A stretch of DNA of 60,420 nt from Pyrinomonadaceae bacterium (GCA_013003215.1 JABDKD010000205.1:1-60420); one strand, 5' to 3'; numbered from the stretch's first letter, positions 26,580 through 36,169 are shown. The notes: generated by a model from the letters alone, not told the origin. Numbers and translations are program-made.

Positions 26580-28060
26580 TTTAAAGCTACTCTTTCAAAT
26601 TCCTCGATCTGATTTTCAATCCAATCGACGCCGTAACCGAGTTCGGCTGCGATGAGTTCAGCTGTTATCGGTGCCGCATCAACGGCCGCCACAGCATCGA
26701 GGAATAAAAGCCTCGTTCTTCGGGCGAGTACGTCTTCTACTGTCCTGGCCATCTCGAATCTAACCGATCGCACAACGTCCGCATAAGTCCAGTCAAACTC
26801 CTTTGAGATCTTCTGCTCAAGACCAATCGTCTCGAAATCAAATGAATGGCTCAATTTCAATTCTTTCGTTTTTGAAGGACCGGTCGAAAAGCCCGCGATT
26901 TCGACGGCCCGGCTCACGGCATCCTCAGCCATATTCCTGTATGTTGTCCACTTACCGCCGGTAACAGTTACCAGTCCGCTTATATCGACAACGATCGTAT
27001 GCCCCCGAGAAAGTGTCGATGTATTCCTCGCACTTCCGTCTTTCACAAGCGGGCGAATCCCTGCAAACACCGACTTGATATCGTTGCGCGCAGGCGCGGT
27101 CTTAAAATACCCGGCCATCGTTTCCAGTATAAAGTCGATCTCCTCTTCGCTGGCTGAAGTTTCCCGGGTTGGATCATCTACCGGGACATCGGTAGTGCCC
27201 ACCAGGACGTGTTCATAAAACGGTATAGCGAACAAAACGCGGCCGTCATCGGTTTTTGGGATCATTAAGGCCGTTTCCGAATTCAAGACCGAACATTCAA
27301 AAACAAGATGAACACCGCGGCTCGCTGAAATAAGCCTTTCGGCGTCAGAATCAGAACGAATACGAAGCGAATCTACAAGACTTCCGGTTGCGTTTATGAC
27401 CGCTCGTGCCTTAGGAGTGAACCGCTCCCCTTTTTCTACGCACTCGAATTCGACTCCATTTATCTTTTTATCATCAGTTTTCGACAGATAATCGACACGA
27501 GCGTAGTTGAGAACCGTTGCCCCGTGCTGGACCGCATTCACAATAAGTTCGAGCAATAACCGGGTATCGTCAAACTTGCCGTCAAAATACTCGATACCGC
27601 CGCGCAGCCCTTCCGTTTCAACTTCCGGCAATCGTTCGATCGTTGTTTTTTTCGAAAGTATCCTCGATTTTCCGAAACTCTGCTTTCCGGACAGAAGATC
27701 GTAGAACTTCAATCCTGCGCCGTAATATGCGATCTCGAAATAAGAATAACAAGGAACGATAAAGGGCTGGGTCTTTACGTGTTGAGGGGCATTATTACGC
27801 AGCCTTCCGCGTTCAGCCAGCGCTTCTCGTACCAGGCTCAGATTTCCCTGTTCAAGGTACCTAACGCCGCCATGAATGAGCTTCGTGCTTCGACTTGAGG
27901 TCCCTTCACCAAAATCACCGCGCTCCAGGAGCAGTACATCGAGCCCTCGAGATGCCGCGTCAAGTGCACATCCCGCACCCGTAGCGCCCCCGCCGACTAC
28001 TATCAGATCCCATGGTTCGACACGGTCACGGACTGCTTCGAGCATGGAATTCCGGTTCAT
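26552..28060 (-). CDS. glpD: Glycerol-3-phosphate dehydrogenase, FAD-dependent
   Basis: Oxidises glycerol-3-phosphate to dihydroxyacetone phosphate at the membrane and passes electrons to quinone. About 502 residues. The Rossmann FAD motif is VVGGGATGAGCALDAASRG with ERGDFGEGTSSRSTKLIHGG following, and VTGGKWTTYRNMAEDAV marks the C-terminal FAD site. The ATG at 28060, preceded by GAGG, is chosen over a TTG at 28090 because that codon sits in the T-run of the upstream gene's terminator. It pairs functionally with glpK at 34.7-36.2 kb. Confidence 0.94.
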   Translation of the reverse strand: MNRNSMLEAVRDRVEPWDLIVVGGGATGAGCALDAASRGLDVLLLERGDFGEGTSSRSTKLIHGGVRYLEQGNLSLVREALAERGRLRNNAPQHVKTQPFIVPCYSYFEIAYYGAGLKFYDLLSGKQSFGKSRILSKKTTIERLPEVETEGLRGGIEYFDGKFDDTRLLLELIVNAVQHGATVLNYARVDYLSKTDDKKINGVEFECVEKGERFTPKARAVINATGSLVDSLRIRSDSDAERLISASRGVHLVFECSVLNSETALMIPKTDDGRVLFAIPFYEHVLVGTTDVPVDDPTRETSASEEEIDFILETMAGYFKTAPARNDIKSVFAGIRPLVKDGSARNTSTLSRGHTIVVDISGLVTVTGGKWTTYRNMAEDAVSRAVEIAGFSTGPSKTKELKLSHSFDFETIGLEQKISKEFDWTYADVVRSVRFEMARTVEDVLARRTRLLFLDAVAAVDAAPITAELIAAELGYGVDWIENQIEEFERVALNYSPKGSFR

Positions 28061-28088
28061 TTTGATGGCCTCAAGAGGAGGTTTGGAC

Positions 28089-28120
28089 AAAAAAAGAGAC
28101 GGCTCGGTAACCGGGCCGTC
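28089..28120 (-). terminator. Terminator of the GrdB-like gene
   Basis: Minus-strand stem GACGGCCCGG/CCGAGCCGTC (arms 28111-28120 and 28098-28107, one wobble) with a 3-base loop, then TCT and a T-run. It lies 18 bp past the stop and just before glpD. Confidence 0.85.
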
Positions 28121-28137
28121 CTGTATCTATTTCTTCT

Positions 28138-28929
28138 TTAACGTTCGCCGCGTGCCATTTCGGTCGCGGTTTCCAGCTCAACCGCCAGCTTTCGCGAGGT
28201 TGGCTGATCAAAGGTCTCAAGCCAACGAAGTGTCTCATCCAGAACCCTTCTTTGGTACTGCGGCCAATTTGGTTTTCCCGCGACTGAACCTGTTTCACCG
28301 GAATAATAGGCTGTTCTCGGCGCTCGAACCCTATCCGAGATCCCGCGTTCTACCGAAACCATTATCGTTGGAATACCTGATTGTTCAATTGACCTGGCAA
28401 TTATCCCGAGCGTTTGATGGCATAGGTTTGACGCCGGGATCAGCAATGCGGCCTGGACCTCATATCTTTGAAGCCGTTCAGTGATCTTTGGAGCGAGTTC
28501 GTCCGCTACAATGGCGGCTTTCTGAATAAATCCGGCAATCGACCACCAAACATGATTAAGCCTCCCGATAACCGCGTTCTCTTCATACTCACTCAAACGA
28601 TCAATTGGAATCTGGGAATTAAAGTCGTCTTTTATCGCAGTCGGGTCATAGCCGCGTACGCCATAAACAAGGTCTTCGGCTTCTACTTCAACAGGAATTT
28701 CCCTATAAGTTGAATCCCCGTCCCAGGATTCGATATCAAAGGCGGGTGCCCCGTCGATATACGCTCCGGCTGAAGAAATCAGCGCGAGATTTACCATCGG
28801 AAGCGAACGCCGCGCCGGTGTGAATGGTGCGTAACGATTCTCGACAAAGGGGTAGTTTTCAAGGTCCTCGCTGCCGTGCCACTTGCTAAACAGCCGTTCG
28901 ACTTCACTTCTATTTTCGATCAGTTCCAT
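28138..28929 (-). CDS. GrdB/PrdB-like (glycine/sarcosine/proline reductase component B family) protein
   Basis: 263 residues. Recognisable blocks: MVNLALISSAGAYIDG, PAFDIESWDGDSTYREIP, a VDELAPKITERLQ-like helix, ALLIPASNLCHQTLGIIARSIE and the later LDETLRWLE helix. In selenoprotein members the reactive site reads PxUPxCHQ; here Ser stands where Sec or Cys is expected and only the second cysteine remains, so reductase chemistry by the usual redox pair is doubtful. It ends three bases before... the DUF4149 gene lies just upstream on the same strand, and a terminator follows. Confidence 0.65.
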   Translation of the reverse strand: MELIENRSEVERLFSKWHGSEDLENYPFVENRYAPFTPARRSLPMVNLALISSAGAYIDGAPAFDIESWDGDSTYREIPVEVEAEDLVYGVRGYDPTAIKDDFNSQIPIDRLSEYEENAVIGRLNHVWWSIAGFIQKAAIVADELAPKITERLQRYEVQAALLIPASNLCHQTLGIIARSIEQSGIPTIMVSVERGISDRVRAPRTAYYSGETGSVAGKPNWPQYQRRVLDETLRWLETFDQPTSRKLAVELETATEMARGER

Positions 28930-28932
28930 AAG

Positions 28933-29499
28933 CTAAATTTTTAAGTCGGTTGGAAAGTCCAACACAGGATCAGCGGCCGGTTGTTGCTTTGCCGCCGAAG
29001 CCCCTTTCTTGGTCATAACAAAAAATACCAGAAACGCCGCGGACATGGCTATGACCAGTGTCCAGACAGATGCCTGATGCAATTGATCGAACCTCAATTT
29101 TAATGGGTCGTCAGCCGCTAATTCTCCTACCGGCTTGCCGATCTGAAGCCTTACGTACGAAATCCAAATTCCAATAATGAATTGACCCGCCCCGCATCCT
29201 GCTGCTACAGCAAACAATAAAATCCGCCTGAGCCAGGCCCAGACAGCTCCCGGATATTCTCTTGGTAAAAATGAAGCGATCAACAACAAAACTCCGATCG
29301 CCAATCCTGAAAAATTCACGACTGTAAGTGTCCTATTTACCACATTTCCAGCCAATTCAGTATTTTGCAGGACTGAGAATGCGCTAGGCGCAACACCAAG
29401 ACTAAAGAATAGTGCGGCACCCAACCACAATCCTATCAACAGGAGCTCAACTCTCGCTATAAATTTCATCGCGATATCCTTATTCGTCAAAGCAATCAT
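28933..29499 (-). CDS. DUF4149 membrane protein
   Basis: About 188 residues with four transmembrane helices, beginning with the family pattern FIARVELLLIGLWLGAALFF and continuing with NRTLTVVNFSGLAIGVLLLIA. Two starts are possible: ATG 29499 with AAGGA six bases before, or ATG 29469 with AAGGA seven bases before; the second places the first helix directly at the N-terminus. It ends three bases before the GrdB-like start, so the two genes form an operon. Role unknown. Confidence 0.8.
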   Translation of the reverse strand: MIALTNKDIAMKFIARVELLLIGLWLGAALFFSLGVAPSAFSVLQNTELAGNVVNRTLTVVNFSGLAIGVLLLIASFLPREYPGAVWAWLRRILLFAVAAGCGAGQFIIGIWISYVRLQIGKPVGELAADDPLKLRFDQLHQASVWTLVIAMSAAFLVFFVMTKKGASAAKQQPAADPVLDFPTDLKI

Positions 29500-29703
29500 T
29501 ATGATTCCTTTTTGATAAAAGGGCAAAAAGCATGACCACTGAATTCTCCGGGCCGTCGAGGCGATTATCAAATCGACCCCAATTTCCTTGCATTAAACGC
29601 AATATTTGGTGCATAATAACAATGTTAAACACGGTGATTCCCATAACCGTTAATACCCTTCCAAATCCAAGCCCCCGGACGCCCACATCCTCGAAAACAA
29701 ATC

Positions 29704-31719
29704 TTGACCAGTTCCTCTGTAAAAACCCGTCTGTTTATTCTCATTCTCAATTCAGTGTGTATCGCTGCAGCGATCGCGTTTCTTTGGGTGGCCGGCGTAC
29801 CCCTTTTTGTTGTTGTCCATTCGGTTTTGACCCCGGAGAACGCTGAGTTTGGATTGATACAGGCCGTAATCCTGTTCACAGTGTCTTTAGTATTTGGCTT
29901 TCTCGGAACAAAAAGACCCGTAAAAGCCATCTTACCGGCCGCTGGCGTTTTTGCAGTAGTGTGGTTGATGGCAACTTTCGTTCTCGCACGATTTGCCGAA
30001 ATTGACATGATCGCACTTCCGGTTATCCTCGCAATCACGGTAAGCCTGATAATCGCTCACTTTGTAAAACTCTGGACAATAGACGGAGAGTTAACCTGCA
30101 AAATCGTTTCTCTCAGTTCAACCGGCAATCTAGTTTCCGGACATGCCCCCGAAGTTCGTGTGGAAACCGGACTACGGCTGCTAGAAACTATCTTTCCTGT
30201 ATCCGAGGTCATCGTATTTGAGCTCAACAGCGACGGATCACTTGTACCCGTCGGCAGGGCAAGAAAGGAAGGCGGTGGATCCTCGGCGGTGAAACGAAAT
30301 GAGAGTTGGCAGGAAACCGTTTCACAGTGTGAAGAAGCGCTCGCACAGCGAAAAACTGTCTTGCAGCGTTCACAGTACCAGGAAAATGCGGCCAGACTAG
30401 CTGTTCCCCTAAATTGCGATGACGAAATAATTGGGGTTCTGTTTGTCGATATCAAGGATGGATACGAATCTGATGACAAGATCCTTCTTGAGTCATTTGC
30501 CGGTCAGCTCGCACGAAACTTCCAAAGAGACGAGTTACGTAAAAAAAACCTGCCACACAGTTCCTGGTGGAGTACCTTCTCGACACAATCCAATGAGAAC
30601 CGGGTCAATGTGGCGAGTCTTATGGACGGGATCATCAAGGAGAAGTCTTTTGGCGAACTCGCAACCGCACACCTGGAAGAAGCTCACGCAGTCGTATACC
30701 TGGACGGAACAATCGCATATATAAACAAAAAAATGTGCGAACTTGCAGGTATCAGTGAAAATGAGATTGCGGCCGTTAACCTGTTCAATCTTCTCGATCG
30801 ATTCAAAACCCTTGTCTTTAACGATCCGAGCCTTGCGATAAGACGAGTGCTTCAAACCGGCAAAACCTACTCCGGCGAACTTGATTTTGAAGACCGTGAT
30901 TCGATACTGAAACTCCAAATTATTCCCGTGAAATTTCCTGCGGCCGCTGAACTATCGGGACTCGAGGAATCAGCCGAGAAACCGGCCTGCCTCCTGATCA
31001 CACTCCAGAACATCGACGACAAAAAGGAAAATGAGAGGCTACGAAGCGACATGGCGAACCTCATGTCCCATGAGCTGCGTACTCCGATCACCAGTATTAA
31101 CGGTTTTGCTGAGATGCTTTTGATGGATGGCGAAATCCCGGAAGACGCCAGAGAATACCTGTCGATAATCGCCAGCGAATCACAAAGGGCGTCGGCTCTA
31201 CTGTCGAATTTCCTGTCAGTTGCGAATCTTGAGCAGTCGGACAAGAAAGAGGTCGATAAGGTACCTGTTAAAGTGGACAAGATCGTTCGTGAAATTGTTG
31301 ATGATTACAATGACGTGGCAAAGAGAAAGAGAATTAGAATTGTAGAAAAACAGTCCGAGTACATACCCCCCGTATCAGCGGATAGAGGGTTAATTACAAA
31401 GGCGATCTCGCACCTCGTCGATAATGCGATCAAATACAGTCCGGAGCGCACGTCGGTGATCATCTCCACTATCCTCGAATCAGACTTTTTGAAAGTAGTA
31501 GTGGAAGACCGCGGTTACGGTATTCCGAAAGGTGAACAGCAAAAGATCTGGCAGAAGTTTTACAGGGTCGCAAGAGATGGACAGTCAAAAGAGGAAGAAT
31601 CGACCGGCCTTGGCCTGTCTTTGGTCAAGGAAATCGTTGAACAGCATAACGGTGAAGTTGACCTGGACTCCGCGGTCGGAAAAGGTTCTCGCTTCAGCGT
31701 GAAGCTGCCTAGGCTCTAG
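29704..31719 (+). CDS. Membrane sensor histidine kinase (GAF-PAS-HisKA-HATPase)
   Basis: 671 residues. Four or five transmembrane segments fill residues 8-125. A GAF-like domain (about 150-270), a PAS domain (about 315-440, AVVYLDGTIAYINKKMCELAG), HisKA with the phospho-acceptor His456 in LMSHELRTPITS, and an HATPase_c domain (N box HLVDNAIKYSPE, G boxes DRGYGIPKGEQ and STGLGLSLVKEIV) follow. All catalytic boxes are intact. The start codon is TTG without a strong ribosome-binding site, so the true N-terminus is uncertain. No response regulator gene is adjacent. Confidence 0.9.
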   Translation: MTSSSVKTRLFILILNSVCIAAAIAFLWVAGVPLFVVVHSVLTPENAEFGLIQAVILFTVSLVFGFLGTKRPVKAILPAAGVFAVVWLMATFVLARFAEIDMIALPVILAITVSLIIAHFVKLWTIDGELTCKIVSLSSTGNLVSGHAPEVRVETGLRLLETIFPVSEVIVFELNSDGSLVPVGRARKEGGGSSAVKRNESWQETVSQCEEALAQRKTVLQRSQYQENAARLAVPLNCDDEIIGVLFVDIKDGYESDDKILLESFAGQLARNFQRDELRKKNLPHSSWWSTFSTQSNENRVNVASLMDGIIKEKSFGELATAHLEEAHAVVYLDGTIAYINKKMCELAGISENEIAAVNLFNLLDRFKTLVFNDPSLAIRRVLQTGKTYSGELDFEDRDSILKLQIIPVKFPAAAELSGLEESAEKPACLLITLQNIDDKKENERLRSDMANLMSHELRTPITSINGFAEMLLMDGEIPEDAREYLSIIASESQRASALLSNFLSVANLEQSDKKEVDKVPVKVDKIVREIVDDYNDVAKRKRIRIVEKQSEYIPPVSADRGLITKAISHLVDNAIKYSPERTSVIISTILESDFLKVVVEDRGYGIPKGEQQKIWQKFYRVARDGQSKEEESTGLGLSLVKEIVEQHNGEVDLDSAVGKGSRFSVKLPRL

Positions 31720-31744
31720 AACCTGTTGCAACGAGTTGAAAAGT

Positions 31745-31775
31745 GCGGCGTCCGGAAAGCGGTCGCCGCCTTTTT
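31745..31775 (+). terminator. Terminator of the histidine kinase gene
   Basis: GCGGCG/CGCCGC stem (arms 31745-31750 and 31764-31769) followed by CTTTTT, 26 bp past the stop. Confidence 0.8.
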
Positions 31776-31841
31776 GTTTAATTGTTTGTTGGAAATAGTT
31801 CCCCGTTGATCTAAAATCTTTGATTTCGAAACGGAGGCACT

Positions 31842-32621
31842 ATGGATGTTGTGAAATATAACAGCGGGGCTTGGGACGCAGAGGTCGAGCGCGGGAGCGA
31901 ATGGGCCAGGCCGGTAACGGCAGAAGAGATCGAACGAGCTCGAGCCGGAGACTTTTCGATAATCCTTACTCCGCTAAAACCCGTTCCCAGAGAATGGTTT
32001 CCGACGGAATTGCGGGGTCTGGATACTCTTTGCCTGGCATCCGGCGGCGGACAGCAGGTGCCGATCCTTGCGGCAGCCGGAGCTAATGTGACCTCATTCG
32101 ATAACTCGAACAAACAGTTAGAGTTAGATGGAATGGTCGCAGAACGGGAAGGATTGGACATCCGGCTTGAACAAGGCGATGCAGCGGACATGTCTCGCTT
32201 CAATGATGAAACATTCGATCTGATTTGGCACCCTTGCTCAAACGGTTTTATGCCTGACCTTGAACCGGTCTGGAATGAAGCATTTCGGGTACTGAGAAAG
32301 GGCGGCACATTGCTTTCCGGTTTTCACAATCCGGTTCTTTTCATATTCGATCGTGAAAAAGATGAGAAGGAAAAGGTTCTCGAAGTAAGGTATTCGCTCC
32401 CTTTCTCGGACATCAAAGATCTCGATAAAGAACACCTGGAGAAATACAAGGCGAATAACGAACCCCTCGAGTACGGTCATACACTGGAACAGCAGATTGG
32501 AGGACAGATCAACGCGGGGTTTGTAATAGACCGCTTTTTTGAGGATTACTGGTCGGACGAAGCTACGACGCTCAATAAGTACACCCCGACGTTTATCGCG
32601 ACTAGGGCAAGGAAGCTTTAA
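31842..32621 (+). CDS. Class I SAM-dependent methyltransferase
   Basis: 259 residues. The SAM-binding loop is LCLASGGGQQVPILAAAG, the acidic second-strand end is VTSFDNS, and the post-motif region is FDLIWHPCSNGFM. GGAGG lies five bases before the ATG. Its TAA is directly followed by the GTG of prmC, so the two are translationally linked. The substrate is unknown; small-molecule methylation is likely. Confidence 0.88.
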   Translation: MDVVKYNSGAWDAEVERGSEWARPVTAEEIERARAGDFSIILTPLKPVPREWFPTELRGLDTLCLASGGGQQVPILAAAGANVTSFDNSNKQLELDGMVAEREGLDIRLEQGDAADMSRFNDETFDLIWHPCSNGFMPDLEPVWNEAFRVLRKGGTLLSGFHNPVLFIFDREKDEKEKVLEVRYSLPFSDIKDLDKEHLEKYKANNEPLEYGHTLEQQIGGQINAGFVIDRFFEDYWSDEATTLNKYTPTFIATRARKL

Positions 32622-33476
32622 GTGAAACGCATCGATGAATTGATGAAAGAGGCGGGCGAGTTTCTGGAATCTGAACGTGTTTCGGAGCCTTACCGGGAGG
32701 CTCGTCTACTGATGGGTCATTCAGTTTCTCGGGACTCGGCATTTCTAAGAGCGCATCCCGAATACGTTCCCTCCGAATTGGAATACCGGACGTTTCGCGA
32801 GGTGATACAGCGAAGGGGTAAACATGAACCATTTCAACACATTGTAGGTTTTCAGGAATTCTATGGTCTTCGATTTGAAGTGGGTCCCGATGTGTTGATA
32901 CCCAGACCGGAGACGGAGCTGCTGGTCGAGGAGTCACTTAAACTGCTCGAAGCCCACAAGAAGCCACATATTCTTGAAATTGGAACAGGCTCCGGCTGCA
33001 TCGCCATTTCAATCCTGAAAAATAATCCCGATGCGACAGCTGATGCCACGGATATCTCGGGTCCTTCGGTTAAGATTGCACAGGTGAATTCCGAAAGCCT
33101 CGAGGTTTCATCCAGGCTCAACCTGTTTGAATCCGATCTTTACCAAGCTGTCCCCGCGGGAAGACGCTATGATCTGATCGTCACAAATCCCCCATATGTA
33201 CCCGCAAGGCATCTTGAAGGCCTCCAACCCGAGGTTCGTGATTTTGAGCCACGTCATGCTCTCACGGACGGAGCAGAGGGTCTTGATATCTCACGAGCAT
33301 TGATAGCTGAAGCCCCGGAATTTCTAAGGTCATCGGGCTACTTCTTGATCGAATACGGACTGGGACAATTAGAGAAAATTGTCGAGATGTTTGATCCGGA
33401 TATCTGGTCGTCTGTAGAGACTAAATCGGACCTTCAGTCTATTCCCAGGATCGCCGTTTCGAGACTTCGAAACTAG
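32622..33476 (+). CDS. prmC: Peptide chain release factor N5-glutamine methyltransferase
   Basis: Methylates the GGQ glutamine of release factors 1 and 2. 284 residues. N-terminal helical domain (about 1-75), the PFQHIVGFQEFYGL and IPRPETELLVEE blocks, SAM loop EIGTGSGCIAISI, and the catalytic NPPY motif in IVTNPPYVPA. GTG start directly abutting the stop of the preceding methyltransferase gene. prfA is not adjacent here. Confidence 0.95.
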   Translation: MKRIDELMKEAGEFLESERVSEPYREARLLMGHSVSRDSAFLRAHPEYVPSELEYRTFREVIQRRGKHEPFQHIVGFQEFYGLRFEVGPDVLIPRPETELLVEESLKLLEAHKKPHILEIGTGSGCIAISILKNNPDATADATDISGPSVKIAQVNSESLEVSSRLNLFESDLYQAVPAGRRYDLIVTNPPYVPARHLEGLQPEVRDFEPRHALTDGAEGLDISRALIAEAPEFLRSSGYFLIEYGLGQLEKIVEMFDPDIWSSVETKSDLQSIPRIAVSRLRN

Positions 33477-33498
33477 TGTTAAACGAAAGCCAATATTT

Positions 33499-33528
33499 TT
33501 GGCGTAAACTTTCTGTATCTGTTATATT
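33499..33528 (+). promoter_or_regulatory. Candidate sigma-70 promoter for the YtxH gene
   Basis: TTGGCG at 33499-33504, an 18-base spacer, then TATATT at 33523-33528, about 60 bp upstream of the ATG at 33591. Position and hexamers are plausible; not proven. Confidence 0.4.
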
Positions 33529-33590
33529 CATTGAAACCAATAATTTGCGGTGAACCATGGTTCAGCAATTGTGAGTTGAGGAGTTTTTTT

Positions 33591-34070
33591 ATGAGTTACG
33601 ACTACGAACGTGAAGAAGCGAGCGCCAGTGCAAAACTGACGTATCTGTTGATAGGCGGAGGCATAGGTGCTGTGCTTGCGCTTTTGTTTGCGCCGAAATC
33701 AGGACAGGAGCTTCGCGAAGATATCGCTGTAGCAACAAAGAAAGGGATCGAGAAAGGTAAGGAAACCGCGACCCATCTGCAGGAAGCAGCTGAAGACTAC
33801 TACGAAGTCACGCGAGACCGGGCAAGTGAGCTTTACGAGAATGCTCAGGAGAAGGCCACTGAAATAGGCGAAAAGGCAAAGACTGCGGCTGCACAAACTT
33901 CGAATCCGATTTCCGCCGCGATCGATGCCGGAAAGCAAGCGTATTTGGACGAGAAAAGAAAGAACGAGTCCAAGTCGATTTCTGAAGGAAGACCTAGTTA
34001 CCCTGTTGACGACAAGGTTCTTGAAGTCCCGGAAGAAGAAGTCGAAACCGAAGACGAAAAAAAGAAATAG
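33591..34070 (+). CDS. YtxH-like stress/envelope protein
   Basis: 159 residues. One glycine-rich transmembrane segment near the start (LTYLLIGGGIGAVLALLFAP) is followed by the family's KSGQELRED turn and a long charged helical, coiled-coil-type tail. The ATG at 33591 with GAGGAG seven bases before it is preferred over an upstream in-frame start. It is followed three bases later by a second coiled-coil membrane protein; both probably act together at the membrane, but the function of YtxH proteins is not established. Confidence 0.85.
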   Translation: MSYDYEREEASASAKLTYLLIGGGIGAVLALLFAPKSGQELREDIAVATKKGIEKGKETATHLQEAAEDYYEVTRDRASELYENAQEKATEIGEKAKTAAAQTSNPISAAIDAGKQAYLDEKRKNESKSISEGRPSYPVDDKVLEVPEEEVETEDEKKK

Positions 34071-34073
34071 ACT

Positions 34074-34613
34074 ATGAACGCTAGCGAACCAATGTTCTGG
34101 ATGATGATCGCTTCAATCATAATTGCGATCTGCTTTGTGGTAATGGCTGCAACGTTGATCGTCATCGCGATAATCGTCCGGAAAGTGATCGGTACGGTTA
34201 ATCGGGTTGAAGAAAAGGTCGACCCATTGATCCAGCAGGTAAACCTGATGAGCGAACAGGGTCGGGAGATTTCTGTTCAATTCAAAGAAATGTCGGGTAA
34301 CCTTACATCCGCGAGCAGGCACTTTGCAGAATCTGCCGGTTTAATTAAAGAGGAAGTCGCGGAGTTGAAACAGCTGGTTGGAGAAACCGCTGTGACAGCC
34401 AAAGACAAGGTTGAGCTTGTGAGCCAAACCATAGATCGAACACAGACCCAGGTTACGACGACAGCGGATTTCATCCAGGGCAAGGTCGTCCAACCCGCGG
34501 CTGAGTTGGCTGCGATCATGGCGGGGATCCGGAAAGGCCTCGAGGTACTGTTCGCCCCTTCACCCAAACGCATCGACAAGGTCTATCACGATGATGAGAT
34601 GTTCATCGGCTAG
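34074..34613 (+). CDS. DUF948-like single-TM coiled-coil protein
   Basis: 179 residues: one N-terminal transmembrane helix (about 8-38), then a long helical region with heptad character (VEEKVDPLIQQVNLMSEQGR and onward) and a short C-terminal tail. This resembles DUF948 proteins often paired with YtxH. It starts three bases after the YtxH stop and ends before a terminator. Confidence 0.72.
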   Translation: MNASEPMFWMMIASIIIAICFVVMAATLIVIAIIVRKVIGTVNRVEEKVDPLIQQVNLMSEQGREISVQFKEMSGNLTSASRHFAESAGLIKEEVAELKQLVGETAVTAKDKVELVSQTIDRTQTQVTTTADFIQGKVVQPAAELAAIMAGIRKGLEVLFAPSPKRIDKVYHDDEMFIG

Positions 34614-34639
34614 GTGAGCGAATTTGTTTCTATTTTTTG

Positions 34640-34662
34640 ACGGGCGCCTGGTCGCCCGTTTT
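34640..34662 (+). terminator. Terminator after the YtxH/DUF948-like operon
   Basis: ACGGGCG/CGCCCGT stem (34640-34646 and 34653-34659) with a 6-base loop and a short T-run, 27 bp past the stop. An in-frame TTG for glpK would fall inside this hairpin. Confidence 0.75.
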
Positions 34663-34672
34663 CTATTGTTCT

Positions 34673-36166
34673 ATGGATTCAAATAAGAAATACGTCCTGG
34701 CGCTGGACCAAGGCACAACATCCAGCAGAGCGATTATCTTCGACCACGAGAGCCGGGTTGTTTCGATTGCTCAAAAAGAATTCAAACAGATCTTCCCTTC
34801 CTCGGAAATGGTTGAACACGATCCGTGGGAGATTTGGTCAAGCCAACTGGAAACAGCCTTGGAAGCAGTTGTTTCAGCAGATCTCGATACGAAGGATATC
34901 GCGGGAGTCGGGATAACCAATCAGCGTGAGACGACAATTGTTTGGGAGCGGGCGACCGGCAAACCTGTTTGTAACGCAATTGTTTGGCAAGACAGACGCA
35001 CTGCGGCGTTTTGTGATCGGATTAGAGACTCCCACGGATCGTTGATTCGCGACAAGACGGGGCTCGAAACAGATGCTTACTTTTCTGCCAGCAAGATCCG
35101 ATGGGTCCTTCGGAAAATCGAAGACGCGGAACAGCGGGCTAAGGACGGCGACCTGTGTTTTGGAACAGTCGATACCTGGCTCATATGGAATCTTACCGGG
35201 GGTAGTGCTCATGTAACGGATGTATCGAATGCCTCGCGAACGATGTTATTTAACATTCATGATCTCGATTGGGATCCGGAACTGTTGACTCTTTTTGAGA
35301 TTCCGAAAGAGATACTTCCCGAAGTGGTACCTTCCTCGGGTCGTGTAGCGGAGATCGTGAATCCTCCTGAGCTCTCGGGAATTCCGGTTGCGGGGATCGC
35401 CGGTGACCAGCAGGCTGCCCTGTTCGGACAAGCATGTTTTGAACCAGGTGATTCAAAAAACACATACGGAACCGGATGCTTCATGCTTCAGAACACGGGA
35501 AGCAAACCGTCGCGATCCGAGAATCGACTACTTACAACTGTCGCCTGGGAAATCGAGAACCAGGTCACTTACGCCCTGGAAGGAAGTGTATTTATCGGTG
35601 GTGCAGTCATTCAATGGCTTCGCGACTCATTGGGGATCATCGGGGAATCGGCCGATGTCGAAGCGCTAGCCAATTCGGTTGCTGACAACGGTGGAGTGTT
35701 CTTTGTGCCGGCATTCGCAGGGCTTGGAACCCCTTATTGGGACCAAAGCGCGCGCGGTGCGATAGTTGGCCTGACTCGTGGTACGGGCGCGGCACACATC
35801 GCGCGAGCAGCAGTGGAATCCATCGCATTTCAGACTTCCGAGCTTCTGGATGCGATTACGGCCGATTCGGGTAAGGAGCTAAACGAGCTGCGGGTGGACG
35901 GAGGTGCCACTCGAAATAGTTCTCTTCTTCAGTTTCAGGCAGACATATTAGGCATACCGGTCGTTGTAGGTGCCACCTCCGAAACCACTGCATTGGGTGC
36001 CGGTTATTTGGCCGGACTTGCAACAGGATTGTGGCAAAATACCGATGAACTGGCTGAGCATTGGAACGAATCCGCCAGGTTTGAACCAAAAATGGCGCGA
36101 GCCGATGCACAAGCACTCACTTCACGATGGAAGGAGGCGGTCAAACGATCGCTTGCCTGGTCCTAA
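34673..36166 (+). CDS. glpK: Glycerol kinase
   Basis: Phosphorylates glycerol to glycerol-3-phosphate. 497 residues from the ATG at 34673 (the longer reading frame enters the upstream terminator). The FGGY signature blocks are intact: ALDQGTTSSRAIIFDH at the start, then ITNQRETTIVWER, VTDVSNASRTMLFN, IAGDQQAALFGQ and VDGGATRNSSLLQFQADILG. No glycerol facilitator gene is next to it; glpD lies about 7 kb away on the other strand. Confidence 0.96.
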   Translation: MDSNKKYVLALDQGTTSSRAIIFDHESRVVSIAQKEFKQIFPSSEMVEHDPWEIWSSQLETALEAVVSADLDTKDIAGVGITNQRETTIVWERATGKPVCNAIVWQDRRTAAFCDRIRDSHGSLIRDKTGLETDAYFSASKIRWVLRKIEDAEQRAKDGDLCFGTVDTWLIWNLTGGSAHVTDVSNASRTMLFNIHDLDWDPELLTLFEIPKEILPEVVPSSGRVAEIVNPPELSGIPVAGIAGDQQAALFGQACFEPGDSKNTYGTGCFMLQNTGSKPSRSENRLLTTVAWEIENQVTYALEGSVFIGGAVIQWLRDSLGIIGESADVEALANSVADNGGVFFVPAFAGLGTPYWDQSARGAIVGLTRGTGAAHIARAAVESIAFQTSELLDAITADSGKELNELRVDGGATRNSSLLQFQADILGIPVVVGATSETTALGAGYLAGLATGLWQNTDELAEHWNESARFEPKMARADAQALTSRWKEAVKRSLAWS

Positions 36167-36169
36167 ATC

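Noticed and set aside
28061-28090. Longer N-terminus for glpD from TTG at 28090
   Set aside because: The codon is inside the T-run of the upstream gene's terminator, while the ATG at 28060 has its own ribosome-binding site.
34637-34672. Longer N-terminus for glpK
   Set aside because: The added codons would translate the terminator hairpin of the preceding operon; the ATG at 34673 fits the family start.
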